Positions 10,686 through 19,438 of a stretch of 64,000 nucleotides of DNA are shown piece after piece (position 1 is the first letter of the stretch; each line of letters begins with the position of its first letter). Origin of the DNA: Clostridia bacterium. GTDB lineage: Bacteria > Bacillota > Clostridia > Christensenellales > Aristaeellaceae. Made by a program: the position numbers and the translations under genes. The notes beneath the pieces were generated by a model. It saw nothing but the letters and a program-made list of their open reading frames with translations, did no database searches and was not told the origin of the DNA. The stretch is taken from contig JAFRBK010000001.1 of the NCBI GenBank assembly GCA_017404985.1, positions 35,104-99,103 of the forward strand, in the 5' to 3' direction.

Positions 10686-11141
10686 GTGAAGAACCTGCAA
10701 ACGAGGAAAAGGATCTGGGTTGCCGCGGCGGCTATTCTTTTGGGGGCTGTGGCTTTTTTCCTGCTGATGCCCAAGTCGGCGGGGAATTCTTTCCTGATCC
10801 TGGACGGGAGAAGCTGGTCCGGCGGCACGCTGCGGCCGGGGAAAACCGACGGGCTGCAGGTTTATATCACCGTGGACGGGGAGGACAAGGCGATTCTCCC
10901 CTTTGACGAGGAACACACGCTGAAAGTCAATTTTCCGGACGGCGGATCGAACACGGTGCGGCTGACGGGAAGCAGCGTATTCATTGCCGAAGCGGACTGC
11001 CCGAACCAGGACTGCGTCGGCATGGGCGAAGTGACGAAGGAGAACCTGGAGACCCGGGTGCTGGGCGGCTTCATCGTCTGCCTGCCGCACCGGCTGTCGG
11101 TCGAGGTCCGGGAGACGGGGAACGGAGGGGCACAGCCGTGA
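10686..11141 (+). CDS. NusG domain II-containing membrane-anchored protein
   Basis: 151 residues: one N-terminal membrane anchor (about 9-27), then an extracytoplasmic beta-domain of the NusG_II family. The family signature is clear in the last 50 residues: ADCPNQDCVGMGEV, then a GGFIVCLPHRL stretch, with three cysteines. It starts with GTG 10686, five bases after GGAGG; an ATG two bases earlier is out of frame and meets a stop at once. It overlaps the next gene by 4 bases (GTGA). The NusG-II/Gx/ApbE trio recurs in Firmicutes and resembles parts of flavin-based extracellular electron-transfer loci; that link is inference. Confidence 0.85.
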   Translation: MKNLQTRKRIWVAAAAILLGAVAFFLLMPKSAGNSFLILDGRSWSGGTLRPGKTDGLQVYITVDGEDKAILPFDEEHTLKVNFPDGGSNTVRLTGSSVFIAEADCPNQDCVGMGEVTKENLETRVLGGFIVCLPHRLSVEVRETGNGGAQP

Positions 11142-11680
11142 GACCGGAAACAAAACGGATTGCCCGTTTCGGGCTGCTGACCGCGATGATGCTGATTCTG
11201 GGCCTGCTGGACCGGGCCATTCCCCTGGGGAGCCTGCTGGGCGGCGCGCTGCCCGGGGTGAAGCTGGGGCTGGCCAACACCGTGCTGATTTACGCGGTAT
11301 ACTGGATGACGCCGGAAAGCGCGCTGCTGCTTCTGGCGGCGAAGATTCTGCTGAGCGGATTCATTTTCGGATCGCTGTCGGCGATCCTTTACAGCCTGGC
11401 CGGAGGAGCGCTGAGCCTGGCGGTGATGCTGCTGCTCCGCGGGAAGAAGCAGAGCCCCGGGCGGATCATTCTGACCTCCGTGGGCGGGGCCATGGCGCAC
11501 AACCTGGGCCAGGTGCTGGCGGCTTCGCTGATTCTTCGCACCCCGGGGCTGCTGGCCGTGTACCTGCCGCCGCTGCTGGGGATCGGCGCCGGGGTCGGCG
11601 CGCTGACAGGGACCGTGGCATGGCGGGTGATGAAGGCCCTGAAGCCGGGAGAGTTTGAAAAGAACGGGGGAGCAAAATGA
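11138..11680 (+). CDS. Gx transporter family membrane protein
   Basis: 180-residue integral membrane protein of the family formerly named heptaprenyl diphosphate synthase component I (Pfam Hpre_diP_synt_I), with about five to six hydrophobic helices. Family features are LGLLDRAIP near the start, LPGVKLGLANT and GGAMAHNLGQ. It looks like an S-component-type carrier. Translation is coupled on both sides (GTGA with the NusG-II gene, ATGA with apbE), so the three products probably act together, perhaps supplying a redox cofactor or quinone. The substrate is not established. Confidence 0.85.
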   Translation: MRPETKRIARFGLLTAMMLILGLLDRAIPLGSLLGGALPGVKLGLANTVLIYAVYWMTPESALLLLAAKILLSGFIFGSLSAILYSLAGGALSLAVMLLLRGKKQSPGRIILTSVGGAMAHNLGQVLAASLILRTPGLLAVYLPPLLGIGAGVGALTGTVAWRVMKALKPGEFEKNGGAK

Positions 11681-12675
11681 AGAAAACCGCACTCTGGATC
11701 AAAAAGCGGCTGCCGGCCGCCCTTCTGGCCGTGGCCTTGTGCCTGGCCGGCGGCGCGGCGGCGGAGACCAAGGAATCCGTCGTCGGATACCAGCTGGATA
11801 CCATCATTACGCTGACGGCTTACTGCGAGGACAAGGCCGTGCTGGAGGACGCGCTGAAGGAATGCGACCGCCTGGAGCAGCTGCTGTCCAAAACCATCGA
11901 GGGCAGCGACGTATGGCGAATCAACCACGCGGAGGGGCAGCCGGTGGAGGTGGACCCGGTGACGGCGGAGGTGATCCGGACGGCCCTGGCGATCAGCGAG
12001 ATCAGCGAGGGGGCTTTCGACATCACCATTGCCCCGGCGTCGGCCCTGTGGGACTTCAAGGAGGAAACGCCGGCGCTGCCGGACGCGGAGGCGCTGGCGG
12101 AGGCCGCGTCCCGGGTCAACTGGCGGGCGCTGCAGTTGGAAGGGAATACCGTGACCCTGCCGGCGGGCATGATGATCGACCTGGGCGGAATCGCCAAGGG
12201 GTATATCGGCGACGCTGTGCGGGCGTATCTGGAAAACCGGGGAATTACCAGCGCCGTGCTTGCCTTCGGCGGGAACATCGTCACGATCGGGACAAAACCG
12301 GACGGAAAGCCCTGGAAGATCGGCGTGCAGGATATCGACGGGCCCGCCATGGAATCCATGCTGGTGCTGCAGATGGGCGGCGGATCGGCGGTGACCAGCG
12401 GGAACTACGAGCGGGGGTTTGAGCTGGACGGCGTCCTGTACCACCACATTCTGGAACCCGCCACCGGATGGCCGGTGCAGAATTCCCTGGCATCGGTCAC
12501 GATCCTGGGCGACAGCTCCGCCATGGGGGACGGCTTATCCACCGCGGCCTTTGTCCTCGGCGAGGAAAAGGGGCTGGCCCTGATCGAATCCATGAAGGAT
12601 ACCGAAGCGATTTTCATCCTCAAGGACCGGACTGTGATCACGACCTCCGGCGGGGAGAAATACCTGGTCCGCTGA
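11677..12675 (+). CDS. apbE: FAD:protein FMN transferase (ApbE)
   Basis: Covalent flavinylation enzyme that transfers FMN from FAD to a Thr or Ser of a target redox protein, acting outside the membrane. 332 residues with a signal/anchor segment at about 10-28. Motifs are DLGGIAKGYIGDA, LAFGGNIVTIG, HHILEPATGWP and the Mg-binding GDGLSTAAF. It overlaps the Gx gene by ATGA. No flavinylated RnfG/FMN-binding target is visible in the window. The last codons begin a 36-base tandem repeat that continues past the stop. Confidence 0.93.
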   Translation: MKKTALWIKKRLPAALLAVALCLAGGAAAETKESVVGYQLDTIITLTAYCEDKAVLEDALKECDRLEQLLSKTIEGSDVWRINHAEGQPVEVDPVTAEVIRTALAISEISEGAFDITIAPASALWDFKEETPALPDAEALAEAASRVNWRALQLEGNTVTLPAGMMIDLGGIAKGYIGDAVRAYLENRGITSAVLAFGGNIVTIGTKPDGKPWKIGVQDIDGPAMESMLVLQMGGGSAVTSGNYERGFELDGVLYHHILEPATGWPVQNSLASVTILGDSSAMGDGLSTAAFVLGEEKGLALIESMKDTEAIFILKDRTVITTSGGEKYLVR

Positions 12676-12753
12676 CGGGCTTCCGGCGGGGAAGAACCCC
12701 CGGCCCGTTGACAGCTCTCCGGCGGGGAAGAAACTCCGGTTCGCTGACGGGCA
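12646..12753 (+). repeat. Three tandem copies of a 36-bp unit at the 3' end of apbE
   Basis: Units start at 12646, 12682 and 12718, each beginning TCCGGCGGGG. In the apbE frame each unit encodes SGGE plus five variable residues, then a stop: SGGEKYLVR is the true C-terminus, SGGEEPPAR and SGGEETPVR are extra copies after the stop. The period is a multiple of three, and each copy has kept its in-frame stop. Confidence 0.75.
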
Positions 12754-12766
12754 GACAGACGGGCAC

Positions 12767-12806
12767 GCAAAAACCGCAGCCTCACACGCAGGCTGCGGTT
12801 CTTTGT
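12767..12806 (-). terminator. Bidirectional terminator between apbE and the SSS symporter
   Basis: Perfect 11-bp stem, 12772-12782 with 12790-12800, loop 12783-12789. The minus-strand side is followed by five T, the plus side by CTTTGT, so it works best for the symporter gene. Confidence 0.8.
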
Positions 12807-12823
12807 ACCCATATGCCGGGGAA

Positions 12824-14413
12824 TCAGTCGTCGGTTTCGATGGAATCCTTCACGGTGACGGTGACCTTGCGCTCATAGCAGGCAAAGATCCGGTCGACCT
12901 TTTCCTTTCCCGGGCCTTTGGTAATCAGGCTGACCAGGGGCACGATGACCAGGCCGGCCAGCATGCAGAAGGCGCCCGCGTTGATCGGGGACTGCAGGAG
13001 GCCGAGATTCACATTCAGCACCTTCAGGTTGGCCAGCATATCAATGACCATAAACACGGAGGAGAAGAGCATGGCCGTCCAGCAGCCGGCCTTCGTGGTG
13101 CGCTTCCAGTACAGGCCGTAAAGGAAGGGGGCCAGGAAGGCGCCGGCCATGGCGCCCCAGCTGACGCCCATGGCCTGGGCGATAAAGGCGACGCTGGAAT
13201 TGGCCTGGACGATGGCCAGCGCGGCGGAGATCACGATAAAGACCACGATCAGCACACGCATGACGGAAAGCTGCTTTTTCTCGTCCATATCCTTAATGAC
13301 GCGGCCCTTCAACAGGTCCAGGGTGACCGTGGAGGAGGAGGTCAGCACCAGGGAGGAGAGGGTGGACATGGAGGCGGAGAGCACCAGGATGATGACGACG
13401 GCGATCAGGAAGGGAGAAAGCGTCTGCAGCATGGTGGGGATCACATTGTCGAAGCCGCCCGCCGGGTTGCCGCCGTCCACCGCTCCGAGCTCCGCCGCGA
13501 AGAGCCGGCCGAAGCCGCCCAGGAAATAACATCCGCCCGCGACGACCATCGCGAAGATCGTGGAGATGATGGTTCCCTTATGGATGGAGCCCTCATTCTT
13601 GATAGCATAGAACTTGCCGACCATCTGGGGCAGGCCCCAGGTGCCCAGGGAGGTGAGCAGGACGACGCCGAGCAGGCTCAGCGGATCCGGCCCGAAGAAG
13701 GAATTGAAGATGCCGGGAACCGTGCCGTTCATGAAGTTCTCGCTCGTATCCTTCGCGAGGGAGAGGCCTTCCAGCGAGGCCATGAAGCCGCCCTTGCTGC
13801 CCAGGACCGCCGCGATGACCGCGATGATGCCCACCAGCATGATCAGGCCCTGGATGAAGTCATTCACGGCGGTGGCCATATAGCCGCCGACGATCACATA
13901 AACCGCGGTCAGCACCGCCATGACGATGACGCAGACGGAATAATCAATATTGAACGCCATCCGGAACAGGCGGCTCAGGCCGTTATACAGCGAAGCGGTA
14001 TAGGGAATCATGAAAATAAAGATGATGATCGACGCGGCGACCTTCAGGGAGGGCGCGAAGAAGCGCTTCTCGAAGAAGTCCGGCATGGTGGCACTGGACA
14101 GGTGCTGCGTCATGATCCGGGTGCGCCGGCCGAGAATGACCCACGCCATCAGGGAGCCGATGAGCGCGTTGCCGATGCCGACCCAGGTGGCGGCGATGCC
14201 GAACTTCCAGCCGAACTGGCCGGCATAGCCGACGAAGATGACGGCGGAGAAATACGAGGTGCCATAAGCGAACGCCGTCAGCCAGGGGCCGACGTTCCGG
14301 CCGCCGAGCACGAAGCCGCTGACGTCCGTCGCATGGCGGCGGCAGTAAAAGCCGACGTAAATCATGACGCCAAAAAACAGGAGGAGCATACCCAGTTTCA
14401 GAACAAGATCCAT
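12824..14413 (-). CDS. Sodium:solute symporter (SSS family)
   Basis: 529-residue transporter with about 13 hydrophobic segments in the LeuT-fold SSS arrangement. Recognisable parts are GGRNVGPWLTAFAYGTSYFSA in the first repeat, a GGYMATAVNDFIQG stretch, and SASMSTLSSLVLTSSSTV, the Ser-rich helix that forms the Na2 site. The substrate cannot be told; PutP, PanF and sialic-acid carriers are all in the family. The frame is open to 14497, but ATG 14413 follows GGAAAGAAGG and starts directly at the first helix. Transcribed alone, divergent from the MBOAT operon. Confidence 0.9.
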   Translation of the reverse strand: MDLVLKLGMLLLFFGVMIYVGFYCRRHATDVSGFVLGGRNVGPWLTAFAYGTSYFSAVIFVGYAGQFGWKFGIAATWVGIGNALIGSLMAWVILGRRTRIMTQHLSSATMPDFFEKRFFAPSLKVAASIIIFIFMIPYTASLYNGLSRLFRMAFNIDYSVCVIVMAVLTAVYVIVGGYMATAVNDFIQGLIMLVGIIAVIAAVLGSKGGFMASLEGLSLAKDTSENFMNGTVPGIFNSFFGPDPLSLLGVVLLTSLGTWGLPQMVGKFYAIKNEGSIHKGTIISTIFAMVVAGGCYFLGGFGRLFAAELGAVDGGNPAGGFDNVIPTMLQTLSPFLIAVVIILVLSASMSTLSSLVLTSSSTVTLDLLKGRVIKDMDEKKQLSVMRVLIVVFIVISAALAIVQANSSVAFIAQAMGVSWGAMAGAFLAPFLYGLYWKRTTKAGCWTAMLFSSVFMVIDMLANLKVLNVNLGLLQSPINAGAFCMLAGLVIVPLVSLITKGPGKEKVDRIFACYERKVTVTVKDSIETDD

Positions 14414-14502
14414 GGTTTTAGCCTTCTTTCCGGTCATTCGGGGCGCCTTTGCCCCGGAAATCCCAAAAAGCGTACAAAAAAACCCGGGGAGCGTCAAGGG
14501 TG

Positions 14503-14531
14503 TATACAGGGAAAGAACAATTTGCTATACT
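14503..14531 (+). promoter_or_regulatory. Weak promoter before the MBOAT operon
   Basis: TATACT at 14526-14531 with a poor -35 (TATACA, 14503-14508) at 17 bases. Only the -10 is convincing. Confidence 0.35.
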
Positions 14532-14571
14532 GAACCGGTATGGAAAACCGCGCCGCGGAGGAGGTCCGACC

Positions 14572-15987
14572 ATGGTTTTTGCGTCCCCGGTGTTTCTGTT
14601 TCTTTTTTTTCCCGCCTTTCTGCTGCTGTACCGGCTGATTCCCGCCAAGGCCCGGTGCTACTGGATTCTGGCCGCGTCCCTTTTCTTCTATTTCTGGGGC
14701 GAGCCGTCCTACCTGCTGCTGATGGGCGCCACGATTCTGGCGACCTGGCTGTTCGGGGTGATCACGGGGCTTTTGCTCCGGAAGGGGAAGGAAAGGCTGG
14801 CCGGATGGGTTGCCGGGCTGGGCGTGCTGCTGGTGCTTTCTTCCCTGCTGTATTACAAATATGCCGGGCTGCTGGCGACCACGCTGAAGGACGTGTTCGG
14901 GATCCAATGGCGGCTGAAGCGGATTCTGATGCCGATCGGCATCTCCTTCTATACCTTCCAGGCGATGAGCTACCTGTGGGACGTGCGGCGGAAGACCATT
15001 CCGGCCGTAATGAACCCGGTGAAGCTGGGGGCGTATATCGCCATGTTTCCGCAGCTGATTGCCGGGCCGATCGTCCGGGCGGGGGACGTGATTGCGGACC
15101 TGGACGCGCCCCGGATGGACCTGGAGCACACCTGGCACGGGATGCTGCGCTTTATCCGCGGGCTGGGCAAGAAGGTGCTGCTGGCCAATTCGCTGGCGGC
15201 GGTGACCGGGGACGCCTTCGGGCTGCCCGCGAATTCCATGAGTACCGGGCTGGTGTGGTTTTCGGCGCTGCTTTACGCGCTGCAGATCTATTTTGATTTT
15301 TCGGGCTATTCGGACATGGCGATCGGCATGGGGGAGGCGATGGGCTTCCGGCTGCCGGAAAACTTCAACTTTCCCTATCTGGCCGTGTCGGTGCGGGATT
15401 TCTGGCGCCGGTGGCACATGACCCTCTCCTCCTGGCTGCGGGACTATGTCTATATCCCGCTGGGCGGGAACCGGAAGGGCGGCTTCCGGACCGGGATGAA
15501 CCTGATGATCGTTTTCCTGGTATGCGGATTCTGGCACGGGGCCCAGTGGAACTTTGTGCTCTGGGGCCTGTGGTACGGGCTGTGGATGATTATTGAACGG
15601 ATTCCGGCGGTCCGGAACAAGGTGATGAAAGCGATTCCGGCGCCGGTGCGGTGGCTGTTCACGATGGCGATCGTGCTGATTGGGTGGGTGCTGTTCCAGG
15701 GGCTGCCGATGGCGGACACCTGGGTGATGCTGGGCAAAATGATCGGCATCGGCGGGCCGGCGGCCTATACGGCGGCCAGCATCCTGACGCCGAAGCTGCT
15801 GATCGTGCTGGCGGCTTCCGTGGTCTGCGCTTCGCCCCTGGCCCGCATCGGCCTCCGGAAGCTGGAAAGCCTGGCCGGGGCCGGCGGCCTGATTCTGCGG
15901 GGCGTACTGGGCGCCGCGGTGCTGGCGGCCTGCATCCTGATGCTGACGGCAGACACCTACAACCCGTTCATCTATTTCCGGTTCTGA
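14572..15987 (+). CDS. MBOAT family O-acyltransferase
   Basis: Membrane-bound O-acyltransferase of the AlgI/DltB/PatA type, 471 residues with about ten membrane helices. The family core is visible: FPQLIAGPIVR, YFDFSGYSDMAIG, FWRRWHMTLSSWLRDYVYIPLGGNR and the active-site histidine in VCGFWHGAQWNF (about residue 322). It would move acyl (usually acetyl) groups across the membrane onto a polysaccharide or cell-wall polymer. GGAGGAGG before ATG 14572 fixes the start; an in-frame upstream extension lacks support. The partner transferase follows 16 bases downstream. Confidence 0.93.
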   Translation: MVFASPVFLFLFFPAFLLLYRLIPAKARCYWILAASLFFYFWGEPSYLLLMGATILATWLFGVITGLLLRKGKERLAGWVAGLGVLLVLSSLLYYKYAGLLATTLKDVFGIQWRLKRILMPIGISFYTFQAMSYLWDVRRKTIPAVMNPVKLGAYIAMFPQLIAGPIVRAGDVIADLDAPRMDLEHTWHGMLRFIRGLGKKVLLANSLAAVTGDAFGLPANSMSTGLVWFSALLYALQIYFDFSGYSDMAIGMGEAMGFRLPENFNFPYLAVSVRDFWRRWHMTLSSWLRDYVYIPLGGNRKGGFRTGMNLMIVFLVCGFWHGAQWNFVLWGLWYGLWMIIERIPAVRNKVMKAIPAPVRWLFTMAIVLIGWVLFQGLPMADTWVMLGKMIGIGGPAAYTAASILTPKLLIVLAASVVCASPLARIGLRKLESLAGAGGLILRGVLGAAVLAACILMLTADTYNPFIYFRF

Positions 15988-16003
15988 GAGGGGGGCGAGC
16001 GAC

Positions 16004-17134
16004 ATGAAACAGCATAAAGGGATTCTCGCAGCCACCGTCCTCCTCTTCTTTCTGATGATGCTCTTTCCGATCTGGGGCAATCTGCTGCCCCAGACCGGGG
16101 TGGAGGGCATGAACGAGAACCGGGAGCTGACCGAATGGCCGGAGGGCGGGTCGCTGAAAAACCGGATCGCGGTGATCACCAACTATTTCGAGGACCGGCT
16201 GGCCTTCCGGGAGCAGGCGATCGCCGCCCTGGCCCGGATGGACATCGCCCTGGGCCAGTCCCCGGTGGACCGGGTCATGATCGGCCTGAACGGCTGGCTT
16301 TTCTATGACGAGGAGGGCTACAGCCGGGAGGACATCCGCCGGACGGGCACGCTGGGGGAAAGCCTGGACTACATCGCGGAGGAACAGAAACGGACGGCGG
16401 AAACCCTGAAGGCCGCCGGCGCGGACTACCGGATCGTGATCGCCCCGGACAAGCACACCATCTATCCGCAGTACCTGCCGATGAACTGCCGCCAGGGATC
16501 CGGCCCCTCCCATCTGGACGAAATCTACGAGGCGCTGGACCGGGAGCAGGCAGCCCGCTATGTGGACCTGCGGCCGGACCTGATCCGCGAATCCGGAACC
16601 AGCAATTTATACTATCCGACGGACACCCACTGGAATTCCGCCGGCGCGTGGGTGGCGTACCAGACGCTGATGGACGCCCTGCAGCCGGAGCATCCGGGCC
16701 TCCGCAGGCTGACGGAGGCGGACGTGGAGCGGGCGGAAGCCACGGCCAGCGGCGACCTGGCCGCCATGATCGGCGTGGCCGGGGAGTGGATTGACCACTA
16801 CACCGCCGTGCTGGTGAAGGAATCCGCCGCCCGGGAGGATTCCTTCAACGGGATGGACAGCTGGGTGAACGACGCCGTGCCGGACGGGCCGCACGTGCTG
16901 CTGCTTCACGATTCCTTCGGGCCGGAGCTGATTCCCTTCCTGAAGGAATCCGTGCACCGGCTGACCGTGGGGTCCAACGAAAACTTTTCCCTGTCCGCGA
17001 TCGGGGACCCGGCGCAGTACGACATCATCCTGGCGGAATACGTGGAACGGAACGCCCTGTGGCTGACCGGCGGGCTGACCGAGGAATCGGAGGACGAGGA
17101 CGGCGGCGAATGGGACGAAGGTGACTGGGAATAA
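16004..17134 (+). CDS. AlgJ/AlgX-like (DHHW) acetyltransferase partner of the MBOAT protein
   Basis: 376 residues: an N-terminal membrane anchor (about 8-26) and an exported SGNH-like domain. Typical features are NRELTEWPE just after the anchor, GLNGWLFYDEEGY, the catalytic TDTHWNSAGAW block at about 205-215 and LLLHDSFGPEL with the nucleophile Ser region. The tail is acidic. In alginate and cellulose acetylation systems such proteins take the acyl group delivered by the MBOAT protein and place it on the polymer; the 16-base gap supports that pairing. The polymer is not identified. Confidence 0.85.
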   Translation: MKQHKGILAATVLLFFLMMLFPIWGNLLPQTGVEGMNENRELTEWPEGGSLKNRIAVITNYFEDRLAFREQAIAALARMDIALGQSPVDRVMIGLNGWLFYDEEGYSREDIRRTGTLGESLDYIAEEQKRTAETLKAAGADYRIVIAPDKHTIYPQYLPMNCRQGSGPSHLDEIYEALDREQAARYVDLRPDLIRESGTSNLYYPTDTHWNSAGAWVAYQTLMDALQPEHPGLRRLTEADVERAEATASGDLAAMIGVAGEWIDHYTAVLVKESAAREDSFNGMDSWVNDAVPDGPHVLLLHDSFGPELIPFLKESVHRLTVGSNENFSLSAIGDPAQYDIILAEYVERNALWLTGGLTEESEDEDGGEWDEGDWE

Positions 17135-17167
17135 CGCTTGACTTTTCCAATAAAATGAATTATGCTT

Positions 17168-17308
17168 TGATCTGTCCTAGGGGAGCGAATGCTGAGATTG
17201 TAAGAGATTACAGACCCTCAATACCTGATCCGGTTAATACCGGCGTAGGGAAGCGATGATCATCTTCATGCATTGACGCACGGAACCTCCCGACGGGAGG
17301 TTCTTTTT
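17168..17308 (+). promoter_or_regulatory. TPP riboswitch with expression-platform terminator
   Basis: Classic thi-box. GGGGAGC at 17180-17186, GCTGAGA at 17191-17197, then ACCCT, ACCTGATCCGG, TTAATACCGG and CGTAGGGAAGC up to 17254; TGATC 17168-17172 can pair with GATCA 17258-17262 as P1. It is followed by a perfect 9-bp terminator hairpin (17283-17291 with 17295-17303, loop GAC) and a T-run to 17308. This is an OFF switch: bound thiamine diphosphate should end transcription before the thiamine uptake genes. Confidence 0.95.
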
Positions 17309-17357
17309 GCTGCCGCGGGAATCAAAGAATATAAAGGAAAGACGGGGAGGAAACAAC

Positions 17358-17654
17358 ATGGAAGCAAGCGTGGCGATTCAGACTTTGCCGGGCGTGGCGG
17401 ACGACGACGAGCTCTGCAGGATTGTGGACGAGGTGATTGCCTACATCGCGGGAACGGGATACACGTACTTTGTCGGGCCCTTTGAGACGACGATTGAAGG
17501 CCCGTACGACGAGCTGATGGACATCGTGAAGGAATGCCAGCATATCGCGATCCGGGCCGGCGCCCCGTCGGTGGCGGCCTACATCAAGGTTTCCTACAAG
17601 CCGGAAGGAGAGGTTCTTTCCATTGAAAGGAAAATCGGGAAATATCAGGGCTAA
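17358..17654 (+). CDS. Thiamine-binding protein (MTH1187/YkoF-like)
   Basis: 98-residue ferredoxin-fold protein of the Thiamine_BP (UPF0045/MTH1187) family. It is the first gene after the TPP riboswitch, starting at ATG 17358 after GGGGAGG. The pattern SVAIQTLPGV near the start and TTIEGPYDELMDIVKECQ in the middle match the family, which binds thiamine or its pyrimidine part in the cytoplasm. It overlaps the ABC permease gene by 32 bases, so the two are translationally linked. A role as a chaperone or sensor for imported thiamine precursor is inferred. Confidence 0.88.
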   Translation: MEASVAIQTLPGVADDDELCRIVDEVIAYIAGTGYTYFVGPFETTIEGPYDELMDIVKECQHIAIRAGAPSVAAYIKVSYKPEGEVLSIERKIGKYQG

Positions 17655-18417
17655 ACTGCTGCCGGCGGGCGCCTTCTGCCTGGTGATCGTGGTGTGGTGG
17701 GGGATTTCGGCGCTGGGCATCGTTCCGGGATACATGCTGCCTTCCCCGCCGGACGTGGTGAAGGCGTTCATCCGGGATTTTCCGAACCTGATGTCCCACG
17801 CCCTGGTTTCCGTGACAGAGGCGATATACGGGCTGGCGATCGGCGTCGTGCTGGCCTTCGGGCTGGCGTGCGCGATGGACCGGTTCTTTCCGCTGGAGCA
17901 GGCCGTGCTGCCGATCCTGGTGGCCAGCCAGACCATTCCGACGATTGCCATCGCGCCGCTGCTGGTGCTGTGGATGGGATTCGGCATGGCGCCGAAGATT
18001 ACCCTCGTGGTGATCACCACTTTTTTCCCGGTGGCGGTCGGGCTGCTGGACGGATTCAAAAGCGTCGACCCGGACGCGGTGGCGCTGCTGCGGTCCATGA
18101 ATGCCACCCGGCGGCAGATTTTCCGCCATGTGAAGATTCCCGCCGCGCTGCCGTTCTTCTTTTCCGGGCTGCGGGTTTCCGCCTCCTACGCGGTGGTGGG
18201 GGCCGTGATTTCGGAATGGCTGGGCGGGTTCGAAGGCCTGGGCGTGTATATGACCCGGGTGCGGAAAGCCTACGCCTTTGACAAGATGTTCGCGGTGATC
18301 CTGCTGATTGTGATCATCAGCCTTTTGCTGATGGAGCTGGTGACCCTGGCGAAAAACCGGGCGATGCCCTGGCTGAAATACCGCCCCGAAACAGCGGCGG
18401 AGAAACATCGCAGATAA
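17623..18417 (+). CDS. thiX: ABC transporter permease, thiamine precursor uptake (ThiX-like)
   Basis: 264-residue inner-membrane permease of the BPD_transp_1 family with six predicted helices and the EAA loop (VDPDAVALLRSMNATRRQIFRHVKIP, spread over about 147-172). It begins with TTG 17623, inside the previous gene, about ten bases after GGAGAGG; no better start exists until after the first helix. Together with the NMT1-type binding protein and the ATPase that follow, it matches the thiXYZ-type importers for the hydroxymethylpyrimidine precursor of thiamine. TPP control supports this assignment. Confidence 0.9.
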   Translation: MKGKSGNIRAKLLPAGAFCLVIVVWWGISALGIVPGYMLPSPPDVVKAFIRDFPNLMSHALVSVTEAIYGLAIGVVLAFGLACAMDRFFPLEQAVLPILVASQTIPTIAIAPLLVLWMGFGMAPKITLVVITTFFPVAVGLLDGFKSVDPDAVALLRSMNATRRQIFRHVKIPAALPFFFSGLRVSASYAVVGAVISEWLGGFEGLGVYMTRVRKAYAFDKMFAVILLIVIISLLLMELVTLAKNRAMPWLKYRPETAAEKHRR

Positions 18418-18441
18418 AAATCCTGAGGGAGGATAGTATTC

Positions 18442-19434
18442 ATGAAGAAACTGATTCTGACCATGGCGGCAGTGATACTGGCCGTGATGCTTGCGGCCGG
18501 CGCCGGGGCGGAGGACCTGACGAAGGTTACCTTCTGCCTGGACTGGACCCCGAACACCAACCACACCGGCATCTATGCCGCCGAAGCCCTGGGATACTTC
18601 CGGGAGGAGGGGCTGGAGGTGCAGATCGTCCAGCCGCCGGAAAACGGCGCGGTGCTGATGTGCGCATCCGGCCAGGCGCAGTTCGCCGTGGACGCCCAGG
18701 ACACGATGGCGGCTTCGCTGGACCTGGAGGAGCCCCTCGGTGTGACGGCGGTGGCCGCCATCCTGCAGCACAACACCTCCGGCATTCTTACCCGCGCGGA
18801 GGACGGGATTGCCTCGCCCAAAGACCTGGAGGGCCGGATCTATTCCACCTGGGACAGCCCGATTGAGCTGGCCATGCTCCGGTACTGCATGGAGCAGGAC
18901 GGGGCGGATTTCAGCAAGCTGAAGCTGATTCCGAACAACATTACGAACGAGCCGGCGGCCCTGGCGGCGCACCAGACGGACGCGGTATGGATCTTCTACG
19001 GATGGAGCGGCATCAATGCCGAGGTCAGCGGCGTGGCCTGCGGATACTGGGACTTTGCCTCCCTGAGCAGGGAGCTGGACTACTATACGCCGGTGATCCT
19101 GGCGAACAACGAATTCCTGCGGGACGACCCGGAAACCGCGCGGGCTTTTCTGCGGGCCGCGGCCAAGGGATACCGGTACGCGAGCGAACACCCCGAGGAA
19201 GCGGCGGAGATGCTGATCGCCGGCGACGAGACGGGCGCGCTGCAGGACTCCCGGGAGCTGGTATACGCGAGCCAGAAATGGCTGGCGGAACGGTACACGG
19301 CGGACGCCGCCGCCTGGGGAACGATCGACGCGGAGCGCTGGAACGGCTTCTACGGCTGGCTGTACAAGAACGGGCTGACCGCCCACGACCTGGCCGGCGC
19401 GGGCTTCAGCAACGACTATCTGCCCGGAGAGTGA
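18442..19434 (+). CDS. thiY: ABC transporter substrate-binding protein (NMT1/ThiY-like)
   Basis: 330-residue exported binding protein of the NMT1/THI5 fold. Signal peptide at about 1-23, ending AGAGAED, with no lipobox cysteine. That is notable in a Firmicute, where such proteins are usually lipoproteins. Family features are LDWTPNTNHTGIYAAEALGYF and the ENGAVLMCASGQAQFAV loop. It would bind a formyl-aminopyrimidine or hydroxymethylpyrimidine precursor outside the membrane. It lies 24 bases after the permease with GAGGGAGG as ribosome site. Confidence 0.9.
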   Translation: MKKLILTMAAVILAVMLAAGAGAEDLTKVTFCLDWTPNTNHTGIYAAEALGYFREEGLEVQIVQPPENGAVLMCASGQAQFAVDAQDTMAASLDLEEPLGVTAVAAILQHNTSGILTRAEDGIASPKDLEGRIYSTWDSPIELAMLRYCMEQDGADFSKLKLIPNNITNEPAALAAHQTDAVWIFYGWSGINAEVSGVACGYWDFASLSRELDYYTPVILANNEFLRDDPETARAFLRAAAKGYRYASEHPEEAAEMLIAGDETGALQDSRELVYASQKWLAERYTADAAAWGTIDAERWNGFYGWLYKNGLTAHDLAGAGFSNDYLPGE

Positions 19435-19438
19435 CGCC

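Noticed and set aside
12646-12753. 36-bp repeats considered as a CRISPR array
   Set aside because: The units are directly adjacent with no spacers, diverge from each other and lie in frame with the apbE tail; no cas genes are present.
12803-14533. Long plus-strand open frame of 576 codons opposite the SSS symporter
   Set aside because: Its translation is a low-complexity mix of Gly, His, Gln and Arg with no domain; it is the antisense shadow of a high-GC gene whose minus-strand product is a clear transporter.
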